From positions 14,740,501 to 14,804,500 of the forward strand of contig JAUIMM010000115.1 of NCBI GenBank assembly GCA_031769625.1: a stretch of DNA of 64,000 nucleotides, in the 5' to 3' direction. The position numbers and the translations under genes are program-made. Numbering within the stretch: position 1 is the stretch's first letter; each line of letters opens with the position of its first letter. Of the stretch, positions 36,255 to 46,986 are shown piece by piece. The notes beneath the pieces are model-generated. The model saw only the letters and a program-made list of their open reading frames with translations, was not told where the DNA came from and did not search any database. The stretch is from Taudactylus pleione. Its lineage: Eukaryota > Chordata > Amphibia > Anura > Myobatrachidae.

Positions 36255-37107
36255 TACATGATTGGGTTCATGTCAGGCGAACGTGGTGGCCGCACCATTT
36301 GTCTGAACTCCCCAGTATACACCTCAAACCAATTCTGGACAACTTGGCATGGATGACATGGTGCGTTATCCTTCTGGAATATTCCATCGTTGTGGGGAGT
36401 ATATGAAGTCCATGAAAGAGCTGGAAATGGTCATCAAGCACTGCAACGTAGGGGTTACCGGTCAATGACGTGGTTCAGGTGGACCAACAAACCCAACCCA
36501 TGCAACAAGAACACACCCCACACCATTATGGATCCACCACCAGCATGCACATTTTCTTCTTGACAACAGGGGTCCATGGTCTCATGGGGTCTGTGCCACA
36601 CCCGAACCCTGCCATCAGCCCAAAACAACTGAAAACATGACTCATTGGACTACGCCATATGTTGCCAGACCTCCAGGGTCCAATTAGCGATATCCAAAGC
36701 CCAGGTGAGGCACTGTGTCCGTTGTCGTAGTGTTAACAGGGGTACGCTGGTGGGTCTTCTGCTACCATATCCAACAGAAGCTAAAGTACGCTGCGCTGAC
36801 CAGCTGGATATGAGTCTGGTACCTAGTGCATGGAATGTGGATGTGATTTGAGCCAGTGTCACTTATCTGTTACCACGGACAACTCTGGCAGACGCTGCTG
36901 GTCATGATCATTAAACACTCATGGTCGGCCACTTCGCTGTCCACGGTGAGTGGTATTGCCTTCCATGAGGTATTCCCAGTAAACATGATACACCTTAGAT
37001 CGAAAAATGTTGAAGGTCCGCACAACTTCGGATATCGAATTTCCCATCCGTCGGGCACCCACTATCATGTCCCATTCAAACTCTGATAATTCACGTCGTC
37101 TTGCCAT
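36255..37107 (-). pseudogene. Tc1-like transposase, frameshifted copy
   Basis: The start MARRRELSEFEWDMIVGARR with SISEVVRTFNIFRSKVYHVY is a helix-turn-helix DNA-binding domain of a Tc1-like transposase. Later frames give CFQLFWADGRVRVWHRPHE, GGGSIMVWGVF, DNAPCHPCQVVQNW and RSPDMNPI, covering the catalytic DDE region. At least two frameshifts and several stops separate them. Terminal inverted repeats were not found, so the limits are only those of the coding remnant. Confidence 0.85.
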
Positions 37108-37460
37108 TAGCAGCCTAGCCGAAGTTCAAACTATCTACTATCTCTAAAATTTTACTTCCCACTTTCTTTTGTTTTACAAAAATATTCAGATAATTATTGT
37201 AGAGAAACAACTCCAACAAATAGGATTGAGATGCCAGGAACGTATTTATAGCACTGATATTATTGTCACTTGTCTGATGAAAGCACGATCAATATATGAA
37301 GGGACAAACAGAAAATATTATATATACTGTAACGAAGTGAGTAATAACTTTGAGATTTCAACCACACATGATTCCGCTAACTTTGCTATAAGGAAAACCA
37401 TTAAACAGCATTGACATAGTATTGCTATTTTTATTGATAATACAAGCCTGGAGATCACAC
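37108..37460. other. FARS2 intron 2, short AT-rich stretch
   Basis: No gene. It may include the 5' untranslated end of the adjoining Tc1-like element. Confidence 0.4.
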
Positions 37461-37469
37461 ACTGCATAC

Positions 37470-38154
37470 CAGGGCCGTAACTAGGGTGGTGCAACATGTC
37501 CATGGCACAGGGCACCAAAGGGCAGGGAGCGCTGTTCGGTGACACCTGTTAATTTTCTGTTTATAATCATTCTCACTTGTAACTTCCTCCTCTCCACGGC
37601 ATTTCCTAGCCACCCCTATCTCCTCTATGGCTGACTCCCCCTTTATGTGGCTACCTCCCCAAGCACCTTCAGTCACATCATCCTTTATTTAATGCACTCA
37701 TTTTAAAATACTGTTGTACCTGGGACTCTAACAGCCACTGATATTTGCTGCATATACACTACAAACAACACTCTTTCTATACCTTTAACCGGTGATCTAC
37801 ACTGCCGGCTCCAGGCTTGTGCACAGCTGTTCTGATGGACAAATCCTGCTAAAGGTGCAGCTTCACCAGCGCTCTCCTATATCTAGAACTGGTGAGTTAT
37901 ACTGCATAATTATTGTGTATCATCACTGCAGGCATTGGACTCACACTGTATTTCGCACCAACACCTGGATAACAGTGGTACAGGGATTGGTACTAATTCA
38001 TCATCGTACAGGACAAATCAGATTTGTCATGCCCCTTCCCCATGAGGCCACGCTAATTTTTTGAGCGCACACCTTATGTCCTTATTTTAAATATTGGGAG
38101 GAGGGGCAAAGCTCTTTCTGGGCCAGGGCACCAAAAAGTCTAGTTACGGCTCAC
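37470..38154. mobile_element. hAT MITE, family D (copy 2), 685 bp
   Basis: The ends CAGGGCCGTAACTAGGG and CTAGTTACGGCTCAC are inverted repeats. The flanking 8-mers CTGCATAC (37462-37469) and CTGGATAC (38155-38162) match at 7 of 8. The outer parts match the 282-bp copy at 27076-27357; the middle (about 37680-38060) is extra sequence. Non-coding. Confidence 0.8.
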
Positions 38155-38359
38155 CTGGATACATTATGTTTTTGACAGAAACGCTAGGGAAGTTCTAAAT
38201 GAGATGTATGTATGTGTGTACGACATTTCTGACCTATGTGTTGTAACTATCCAGTCAGAAGCCTGATCAGCAGAGCAGCTGTGTGATGCAAATAAAATGT
38301 ATGTCGTTTGCTGAGTCTCTCTATCACTACCTAGGGGAGCAGGCTAAAAGTCTGTGTAG

Positions 38360-38695
38360 GGGATGGGTACGTGATATAGGTGCTCGGATCCCGGAGGTCA
38401 GAATCCCGCCGTCTGCATCCTGATGACTTTAGATAAGTAACCTTAACCTAACCCTCCCTCCCCAATGCCTAAACCTAACCTCCCCACAAGTACGTAAACC
38501 TAACCTCCCCCTCCTGCAACCTAAACCTAACCCTCCCCCCTTAGTGCCTAACCCTAGCCCTCCCACTAGTGCCTAACAACCTTCCCCCTCACCCCACTAC
38601 TTACCTTCGAGGATCTGATAAGTGTTGGGATTCCGGCGTCAGCTTTCTGAACGCTGGAATCTCCACCGTCGGGATTCTGAACGTATCCCATGTAT
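38360..38695. mobile_element. C-rich telomere-like MITE (copy 4)
   Basis: The ends GGGTACGTGATATAGGTGC/GGATCCCGG and CCGTCGGGATTCTGAACG with GTATCCC are imperfect inverted repeats. The centre carries CCTAACC units with C-runs. Non-coding. Confidence 0.7.
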
Positions 38696-38699
38696 AGAT

Positions 38700-39210
38700 A
38701 GGCAACTACTGGTATTTGTGTTATAATCTTATTGCTTCTGTTTTGTTTTCAGCAGTTGGGCAGTAGGCCCTTCCATCCTTTGGGGCATATTTATCACAAT
38801 CCACATTCCACATGCAGATAGGATGTGATAATATCAGCAAAATTCACAAAGAGATATTTGAACACATTGCAAAGATTTATCAAATATCGCATGCGAGAAA
38901 GCTCTGTCCCTGCGAATATTCTCCCAGCACTTCTTAGGGTATTTTTCACAAAAAGTACCCTGCGACTGTGCCTGTCCCACCTGCGTCCGCCCCCTTTGCA
39001 AACACTTACCTACTCAGTGATCGCCTCCCTGACTCCAGTCAGCTGAACACTGGGGTTTCTGTTCCGTGACCCCAGTAACCTGCTCTATGCTGTGAACCAG
39101 CATCTCAGTTTACAGCACAGAGCAGCTGACCAGGGGTCACAGAGCAGGAGCCCAGCAATCAGCTGACCAGAGTCATGAAGGAGAACACTGATCAAAAGCC
39201 CCTGTTGCAG
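38700..39210. other. FARS2 intron 2, no gene recognised
   Basis: A loose inverted repeat around CAGCTGAACACTGGGGTTTC and its complement-like CCCAGCAATCAGCTGACC (39045-39165). No gene. Confidence 0.45.
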
Positions 39211-39214
39211 CTTA

Positions 39215-39529
39215 AGGTGGGTACACATTATACAGATATATCTGCAGATCGAGTGATCTTCAGATATATCTGCAGATGATGGTCATTCATACACACTGAG
39301 CGGCCATCATCTGTGTCTGGCTGCGGGTCCCGGCGGCGTGTCCTGGTTGGCGGGGGGCGTTCAGCCCCCCTCTCCTCGGCTGCCGCTGTGAGTGTACAGT
39401 GGTCTGCAGACCGCCCCTACGCACAGCCAATGCAATATGTCAGTGAACAACGACGTTCACTGACATATTGCGGGTATATATTGGCCGATCAATTGATCGG
39501 CCAATATATCTGTCAGTGTGTACCCAGCA
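39215..39529. mobile_element. Harbinger-like MITE with internal hairpins (family E, copy 2)
   Basis: TTA lies on both sides (39212-39214, 39530-39532), with GGTGGGTACACA and AGTGTGTACCCAGCA ends. Inside are a fold-back around AGATATATCTGCAGATC, GATGATGG/CCATCATC, a 17-bp perfect hairpin (39432-39471) and a 34-bp perfect palindrome (39476-39509). Non-coding. Confidence 0.8.
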
Positions 39530-39899
39530 TTAGGGTTATTGTTTTTTTTCTAAAAAAAAATTTCTTTGTAATCAGCCTGTGGTCTATCAGACAAAGAAGG
39601 CTGATCACAGAAGCCTGCTCCGGGCTCTGCCCTCCCTGTCAGCAGGCAGGGTAGCCTGAGCTAGAGTTGCTGAAACGGGTAGAACCCTGCATAAAGCCAT
39701 CTCCAAACAGCATTATTATGGCAGGGCTCCATCTCTGCATTTTTTCAAAATTTCTTTTAGGAAATCTTAAATAGATCGCATTTTCCACTACAAGTATGGG
39801 AATTGCTATCTGCTTACTAAAAGAATGTGAACTTAAAGGCTTGGGGTATTTTTTTACGAAAACTGATGCAAAAGCCCTTTAATACTTTTAAGTGATACA

Positions 39900-40862
39900 A
39901 AAATAATGAGAAAAGGGTGCTCTAACATGCACTGTCAAGTGTGGGACCTTATATAGACAGGTGTATGTCTTTCAAAATCATGTCCAATCAACTGAATTTA
40001 CCACAGGTGGACTCCAATTAAGCTGTAGAAACATTTCAAGGATGATCAGTGGAAACAGGATGCACCTGAGCTCAATTTTGAGCTTCAAGGCAAAGGCTGT
40101 GAATACTTATGTACATGTGATTTCTTAGTTGCTTTTTATTTTATTAAATTTGCAAAAATCTCAAAAAAACTTTTTATGCGTTGTCTTTATGGGATATTGG
40201 GGTAGATGTACGAAGCCCAGAAGCGGTATCAGCGCACGTTATGTGCGCTGATACCGCTTCTCCCCGATGTATGATCGGGGGTCTGGGCGGTAAATGACAG
40301 GGGCGCTATGTGCCCCTGTCATTATCAGCGCTGCTATCTACAAGATAGCAGCGCTGATAGCCTGGGCTATGTACGAACGGTCAGATCGTCTGACCGTTCG
40401 GCCGGCTGTAGCTGTCGTTATCGTTAGCCTATCCCCACAGCAGGGACAGCGCTGTCCCTGCTGCAGCGGCTGCCGGCTCCAGGGCTCCACGCGGGGATCT
40501 CGCGATACTTGCGAGATCCCGCGCATGATCAGTGGAGCCGGACGGGAAGAGACACAGCGCATCAGCACTAGTCTGATGCGCTGCTGTCTCTAGCGGGTAG
40601 CGCCGGAGGGGGGAGTTAACGCTCCCCCTCTCCGGCCGATGAGATGTTTATACATCTCATCGGTAGTGCTTCCTGCTTCGCCACGGTAAAGAGGCGAAGC
40701 GGGAAGAGTTATAGCGGCACGTTAAGTGCCGCTATAATACATCTACCCCATTGTGTGTAGAATTTTGAGGACAAAAATTTATTTATACCACTTTGGAATA
40801 AGGCTGTAACATAACAAAATGTGGAAAAAGTGAAGCGCTGTGAATACTTTCCGAATGCACTC
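39900..40862 (+). mobile_element. Tc1-like element 3' part, split by a hairpin-chain MITE
   Basis: The non-coding end of a Tc1-like element is recognisable by AATAAGGCTGTAACATAACA and AAATGTGGAAAAAGTGAAGC, then CTGTGAATACTTTCCGAATG. Upstream lies CACAGGTGGACTCCAATTAA. The 40199-40749 insertion with its ATT duplication separates GGGATATT from GTGTGTAGAATTTTGAGG. Removing one ATT restores the uninterrupted Tc1 order. Transposase is absent. Confidence 0.8.
40199..40749. mobile_element. 551-bp element built from a chain of about 13 hairpins
   Basis: ATT on both sides (40196-40198, 40750-40752), with perfect 12-bp inverted ends GGGGTAGATGTA and TACATCTACCCC. Hairpins by eye: 40219-40261 (19, perfect), 40262-40280 (7), 40293-40323 (12, perfect), 40323-40359 (17, perfect), 40374-40400 (12, perfect), 40438-40463 (13, perfect, no loop), 40493-40522 region (12-13, one indel) within a GGCTCCAC/GTGGAGCC outer pair, 40548-40591 (18, one indel), 40602-40636 (about 14), 40636-40663 (12, perfect), 40669-40706 (14, one mismatch) and 40709-40737 (12, perfect). 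GTACGAAGCCCAG and CTGGGCTATGTAC add an outer level around the first ones. Non-coding. Confidence 0.92.
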
Positions 40863-41053
40863 TATGTATACTCTCTAGGGTCAGTTATGATTCCAAAGTA
40901 CGTTTTAGGTTTCCTATGAGAACATACAACACCATATTGCACTCTTGTTTTGTGTTTTATAATATATGTCACATATACGCACACACATGTATACAGATGT
41001 CTCCACATACATCTATCCTCCATGTGCCACACAACACGGGAGCTCTATGTGCT

Positions 41054-41343
41054 TCGGTAGTGCGAGCGTCTTTTCGTGTGACTTTTTACCTTCAACTGTG
41101 TCTTATTCACACAGTGATTCAAATAGCACGCACAAGCAGCTTCTGCTGATTAAAATGATATGCAGCATGCCTATATTCTGTGTGCGTCTGCGGGTGTATC
41201 TGCATAGAAATGCTACGTTACAGTGTCAGTGGCTGTGTCATTTTAATCAGCAGAAGCTGCTTCTGGTAGCTATTCGCATCACTGTGTGAATAAGATGCAT
41301 TTGAAGATAATAAGTCGCACAAAAAGACACTCGGCACTACTGA
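41054..41343. mobile_element. palindromic MITE, family A (copy 2)
   Basis: The ends TTCGGTAGTGCGAGCGTC and GACACTCGGCACTACTGA match inverted. The body has CAAGCAGCTTCTGCTGATTA on the left and its complement on the right, so most of the element folds on itself. Related to 7313-7512. Confidence 0.75.
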
Positions 41344-41349
41344 GTCACA

Positions 41350-41745
41350 CCACGGCATGGCGTGAATAGAAGGGCTGTTTAACGTGCAAGGAGGCTAGAT
41401 GTATGACGACACATCTGCATGCTATGATTTAAACAATGCTTGCAACTATCAGATCCTCACATAATAGGTGCAGTAAAGCATTGCAAACAGTCAAAAACCA
41501 CTTTCTAGACTGTCATGCTGTGTATACTTACCATGAAAATTTATGAATGGATAAAAAATTTATAATTGATTTGTAACAAATAAAACATACTGTATATAAA
41601 TGCCACTTACTAATTTCTAAGACTTTGTCCAAGTTACTGCAGCTATAATGTGCCAATAACAGAGAAAATATCTATGTAATCAGTATCTTTTACTTAACAA
41701 TATAGCTTTTAATATCACTTACTACATCAGGTTCTGTATATATAC
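41350..41745. other. FARS2 intron 2, proximal end
   Basis: AT-rich intron up to the exon 2 donor. No gene. Confidence 0.55.
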
Positions 41746-42350
41746 CTCATGGCTTGAGAACAGGCGGACAGCCTCCATCTGATGAAACACTGGGTAATGG
41801 CTGCTGTCAATCTCGTCACGTCGATAAACATCCCCCACTACCAAAAATGCATCCAGTCCTGAGTGCATCAAATCCCACTGATGGGCTGAGGTGTGAGCAC
41901 GGAGCATGTGAGTATGATTTAAATAGTAATTGTCTCCTTTTTTTCTACTAGGATGGTCCAAAGGTATTAGTAAACTGTCAAAATTTTGTTCTGTTGTGAC
42001 AACGGGGCACAAATGATCATACACAGAAAATAGAGGGTTTCCAAAGCGTCCTAAGTACTCCCTGTAAAAGTGTTCCTTGATTCTCTCTTTTATCAGCCAT
42101 AATGGATTGTACTTCTGGTTGTGCAGGTTCTTTCCAACCAAAGAAAGGATTTTACTTGACACATTGGTGTAATTGTCTCTAGGGTATTCTTTACCAAATA
42201 GTGCCAATGGAGGAGAAATATCTGTTCTATAAGTCCTAGAAATTTTTGTTCGTAAACATTCATTCCTTAAAACTGGTGTAATCATATTATTCTGGCTCTT
42301 TGCAAACCCTGAAATTGTGGCATATTGAAGGGCTGACTGTATTGCGGTTC
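41746..42350 (-). CDS. FARS2: FARS2 exon 2 (first coding exon), mitochondrial phenylalanyl-tRNA synthetase
   Basis: Mitochondrial PheRS charges mitochondrial tRNA-Phe with phenylalanine in the matrix. The exon is 605 nt and open throughout. A polypyrimidine tract and AG (42352-42351) precede it, and a GT donor (41745-41744) follows the codon for the Glu of SSHE. The first in-frame Met is at 42285. It opens a basic, Arg/Lys-rich stretch of about 30 residues that fits a mitochondrial targeting peptide. Next come the conserved [51 protein letters not shown] and [11 protein letters not shown] blocks. The last holds the His/Ser/Gln that bind phenylalanine and ATP in class II Phe[16 protein letters not shown] at the end is class II motif 2. 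The reading frame is also open upstream of Met 42285 to the acceptor (two leftover bases), so a start in an earlier exon cannot be excluded. No frameshift or stop is seen. The identification is very secure; the start codon is less so. Confidence 0.95.
42282..42323 (-). promoter_or_regulatory. possible short upstream ORF overlapping the FARS2 start codon
   Basis: On the FARS2 strand an ATG at 42323 opens a 13-codon frame. Its TGA stop shares two bases with the ATG at 42285 (ATGA). If the exon upstream of 42285 is 5' untranslated, this layout would allow termination and re-initiation at the FARS2 start. This is inference; only the sequence arrangement is seen. Confidence 0.3.
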
Positions 42351-42900
42351 CTAGGGGAAAGAAAATAATTGAAAAATCATTTACACTTCTTTTAAATATA
42401 AAATGTTACAAACTTTCAGATAAGCAAACATAAAAAGAACTTCAGACCAAAAGCAAAATAAAGTTGTTGTGGTAATTGTAGGTCTGTCCCGTCTATACAA
42501 TGTGAGCACATTGGAAGCCTCGGCAGCTGCCCCAATGACTCCCGCTGCGATCGGGAGACGGAACAGACCTAGCAGAAGAGGATCGGCCACTGGGGTAAGT
42601 ATGGGAGTGGGTGTGTGACAGACGAAGCTATGTTGGGATTTGATTTGTTAGAAGGGAGCAGCTGTGGAGCAGGAAGGTGGAGTATTGTAGAGGGGTGCAA
42701 GGAAAGCCAGATATGGATCGAGGTCAAACAGGGCACAGAGACTGAGGAACCCCATATCTAATAAACCAGTTATTGAATATTTGTATGCACTTACATTTGG
42801 ATAAATGTACCACAAACCCCATCTCCCCGATGGCTGTAAGTAAGCCGACACACATTGTACATCTAATAATTAACTTTATGTTCTGGGTTCATTTATCATA
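42351..42900. other. intron upstream of FARS2 exon 2
   Basis: It starts with the acceptor tract. A GC-richer block at about 42470-42620 looks like a dispersed repeat, but no ends were identified. Confidence 0.5.
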
Positions 42901-42939
42901 ATGCACAATATTCTATTAGAACCTTGTTTAGGTTCTGGA

Positions 42940-43200
42940 GCTGATTCTGAGTTTGGATGCAGTCACAAAGCCCTTCCCTGGGGTAGAACTGAGCAAGGAC
43001 TGAGAAGGCCACTGTCAGTGTCCGCAGGCGCTGCAATATCAACCAATCGCACCATCAAAACTTGCACCAGCCCTAAAGCAAGTGCAGTTTCTCTGTCCAA
43101 GAATGGCCTCCTATTGTATGTAATCAGTTGAGCGTCTCTGTAAGCAACTGCCCTCAGCGACACTCTGATAAAACGTCTATTAGATGGACCATCTGCGAGT
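42940..43200. repeat. interspersed repeat, family B (copy 2, inverted)
   Basis: CGCACCATCAAAACTTGCACCA here is the reverse complement of the sequence near 13620. CCCTTCCCTGG and ACTGAGCAAGG also recur. Class unknown. Confidence 0.5.
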
Positions 43201-43605
43201 GTCGGCTAAGCTACCTCTATGTCACCGCCCAGGAAGGTCCAATTTTTTTTAAAGAGACTGTGCTTCTCAATTGCAACTCCAACTCAGTGCACACGCTATC
43301 TGGCCGCATGTGCAGTGTGACTTAGATGCATGTGCACAAGAAAAAATAAACGCTCCGCTGCATCCAACATCAGCAGTGCGTGTAACTCAGTATTCGGCCC
43401 TCTGAATTTGGAGATATCAGTAGGTCTTTCCAATATGATCTTAGTAATAAATTATGATTCTAGACTTTATATGAGTTTATCAACTGCGGTATTCAAATGA
43501 ATGAGAAGGGACTTATAAGAATAGGCAGGATAATTAAAGGAATGTATTTATCAAGTGGAAACAAGTCCTTATTAATGCATTTGCACCAGAAAAAGGACTT
43601 ACTGT

Positions 43606-43876
43606 AGACTGGGCATACACTAACCTGTGATCCAGCCAACTGTGTGATACAATGTAACGATACATCATGCACGCCGTACACACAGCATGATCCCGTGTAC
43701 AACGGTGCAATGTAACAGCTCCTAGTCATTCACCACATTGTCTCATCAGCAGAGGACACAATTTGATGAACAACCATTGTGCACGTACACAATGCACGAT
43801 CCATATGATATATATTGGTCTGATTTGCACCAGAACAATATAGCATACAAAATATCGTATAGTGTGTGCTCAGCTT
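43606..43876. mobile_element. Harbinger-like MITE (family E, degenerate copy)
   Basis: The right end GTATAGTGTGTGCTCAGCT is followed by TTA. The left end GACTGGGCATACACTAAC is diverged. CACACAGCATGATCCCGTG and the inverted TACACAATGCACGATCC give partial folding. No exact duplication. Confidence 0.5.
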
Positions 43877-44249
43877 TATAACCACTTTTATATATCTATC
43901 AAGAGGCATAGTGTGGAGAAATCTCAGATTTCTCCATTAGTGTTTTGTTTTTCATTAAAATACAGCTGCTTTGGGGGCGGTGTGATCAATTTATTATCAA
44001 GCAACGCAAAATAGAGCATCTGAATATGGAGTTACACATTCTTAGCTGCTACTGAGAGGAGAATCAGCTAGTAATCTTCCTGCTTTCTTTCTTGGAGGAT
44101 GCTGGAATCACTCATTTCCTATTATTATGGCCTTTTCAACTTGTGCATTATGGGCAAGCGGGTATTGCATCAGCTCTTCGGCGGTTGAAACATTGATAAA
44201 TATAGACAAAATGATGCTGCGAGAAGAGCATAGACAGTTAACACAGAAA

Positions 44250-46720
44250 ACCTGCTTCTGTGCTATTATTATCCTTTATTTATATGGCCCCACAAGGGCT
44301 CCACAGTGTCTTACAAAATACATAAGCAAATGAGAAGACAAAAAACAACAGTTATTAACAGTGCAAAGCAATGCAGCACAAGAACACAATTATAAACATT
44401 GCTGCATTAGCGATCATAACATTTAAATAAGCAGCAAGGTGTCAGCAACCAAGTGTTAGATGCTGTTGTGGGGAGTTAGGAGTAAATGATAGCATAAAGG
44501 TAGGAGAAGCACATGAGGGGAGAGGGCCCTACTTGTGAGAGCTTACATTCTAAAGGACTAAGGGACAGACAGAAAGACAAGTGTTGACACAGATAGAGTA
44601 GACAGTGTGGAAGGAGCATAGAGGAGTTGGTAAGGATGAGAGCTGGAGGGTTTTGATAAAGAAGTGGGTCTTGAGAGCCCGTTTGAAGATTAGTAGAGAG
44701 TGATAGAGAGAGGGAGAGAATTCCAGAGGTAGGGAGAAGCACAGGAAAAAATCTTGGAGATAGGAGTGGGAGAAAGTAAACAGTTGGCAGGAGAGGGGGC
44801 AAAATTGTGGAGACAGAAGTGGGAGAAAGAAATCAGTTGTCAGGAGAGTCGGCATGCATTTGTGGAGCAGTGGGTGGGCAGGTGTGTGAAAGGAGATGAG
44901 GTCAGAGATGTAAATAGTAGAAAATTAGAAGTGAATGTGAGAAGCTTGAAGTGAGTTTTGAAGGGGAGGGGAGGCAATTGTACAACTGTCGTAGAGGAAG
45001 ATGAGCCAAGCAGCAGCGTTGAGGCCAGATTTGAGTGGAGAGGTGTGGGAGTCAGGGAGGCTAGACAGGAGAGAGTTACAGTAGTCCAATCTGGAGATGA
45101 CCAGTAAGTGGCTGAAGGTCTTAGTAGCATCCAGGGTGAGAAAGAGTCGGATCCTGGAAATATTTTTGAGATGGAATCAACAGGACTGCGAAAGGTACTG
45201 AATGTGTGATTTGAAAAATAGGGAAGAATCAAGGATAACTCCAAGACAGCGCACTAGGCTAGAGGAGATGGTTGTGCCGTCAATAGATAATGAAATTGTG
45301 GGAAGTGAGGTTATGCAGGATGGTGGAAAGATAATCTGCTCAGTCTTAGACATGTTAAGAAATAGCAGGGAGACAGTTGGAGACACGAGTGAGAAGAGAG
45401 GGGGAGAGGTCAGGGGAGGAAAGGTAAATCTGAGTATCATCAGCATAAAGATGATATTGGAGGCCAATAGAGCTGATGAGCTCACCTAAAGAGGATGTGT
45501 AGCAAGAGAATAGGTGAGTTCCAAGAACAGAACCTTGAGGTACACCTATGTTAGTGGAGTTATGAGAGGAAACAGAGACGGAAAGGTCAGAGAGGAAGGG
45601 GGACAGTTAGGAGAGGCCAGTATCACGTAGGCCAAGGGAGTGAAGGATTTGCATGAGGAGAGGGTGGTCCACAGTGTCAAAAGCAGCAGAGAAGTTGCGG
45701 AGAATAAGCATAAAGTAGTGTCTCTTGGATTTGGCAGCAAGGAGGTCATTGTTGACTTTCGTTAGGGCAGTTTCAGTGGATTGGATGGAAGCCAGACTGA
45801 AATGGGTAAAGCAGATAGTGGGAGAAAAGAAAGTCAGTAAGGCGGTTTTAAACAATATGCTCTAGGAGTTTGGAGGCAAAAGGGAGGAGACAGGTCAATA
45901 GTTGGAGATAGTGTTATCATCCAGGGTAGGTTTGTACAGAATGGGGGATACAAATTCATGCTTAAATGCAAAAGAGAAAGTGCCTGATAAAAGGGAGTGA
46001 TTGAAGAGGTGGGAAAGATAGGAACAGGCAGAAGGAGAGAGGTAACATGGGAGGCGGGAGGGGATAGGGTTGAGGGGGGAGACCAGATGAGGACCATGAC
46101 TTCCTCTCCAGATAAAGGGGAGAAAGATGTGAAGATGGCAGGGGTGGTCTGGGAAAAATGGGGGTGAAGTGCTAAGGGTCTTGGGTATGCGATGTCCTTA
46201 TGTATGGAGTCAATTTTAGATGTAAAGTAGGTGGCAAAGTGAAGGGCAGAGAGTGAAGAGGGGAGGCAAGTAGGGGGTGAGCAGAGGATGGAGTTGAAAG
46301 TGGTGAAGAGACACTGGGGGTTTGAGGACTGGGACGAGAGGAGTTTCTGAAATATGACTGTTTAGAGACGGAAAGGGCAGCACTGTAGGATGAAAGCATA
46401 CATTTGAAATGGAGGAAGTCTGCCTTACAGCGTGATCTTCTCCACTGTCGCTTGGCGGACTGTGAATACCTTTGCAGGTTTCTAGTGCATTTGGCATGCC
46501 AGGGTTGAGGTGTGGCTCTGCGAAGGTTGAGTCATGATTGCTGGAGCAACAGAGTCAATAGCAGAAGTAAGGCAGACATTGTAGATGGAAGTGGCTTGTT
46601 CAAAGCAGGACTGAGATAATAGGGGAGAGAAGTGAGTTGAGCTGGGAGGATAAGGAAATGGCGGCCATAGCTTCAATGTTATCACAAGCATAAATGTCAT
46701 TGATATTTTTGCTTATTTGT
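44250..46720 (-). mobile_element. 5'-truncated L2-like LINE
   Basis: A minus-strand non-LTR retrotransposon. The 3' end (left) carries TTATTATCCTTTATTTATA and GGCTCCACAGTGTCTTACAA, resembling L2-type tails. Reverse transcriptase pieces extend to about 46100. Upstream, to 46720, lies a diverged stretch in the position of the endonuclease-RT linker. The endonuclease itself is missing, as is usual after incomplete reverse transcription. Confidence 0.8.
44476..46097 (-). pseudogene. L2-like reverse transcriptase, heavily frameshifted
   Basis: Conserved pieces appear in order in different frames. STETALTKVNNDLLAAKSK with NFSAAFDTVDHPLLMQILHS near 45855-45610 is the catalytic palm start. NMSKTEQIIFPP and VRCLGVILDSSLFFKSHIQY near 45485-45180 form the thumb. 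SRLDYCNSLLSSLPDSH near 45110 and later tail pieces follow. At least six frame changes and many stops exclude function. Serine/leucine/proline-rich translations of the same DNA are an effect of its CT-rich sense strand. Confidence 0.8.
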
Positions 46721-46986
46721 TTTTGGTACCATCACGTTATTATAAATAAAATATAGAGGTACTTGGACGTATAAGCTCATTTGATATATATGTGATTTGA
46801 CATCATAATCTTCTCATACTGACAGGAATTTCATGCCCTTAAGGCTATTGTTTTTAAATATGATATTTTTATCATTTAACTCAGTCTGTGTCTTCCGGCT
46901 TGTATTCTTTTTAGTCCTCATTATATTATCATGATACTAATGACTGTCCCTCTTGCATGCAGTCCTGTCCTCATTAAGGAGTCTAT

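Noticed and set aside
44754..45489. Plus-strand open frames over the LINE
   Set aside because: They are antisense to the recognisable reverse transcriptase and share no motif with known proteins.
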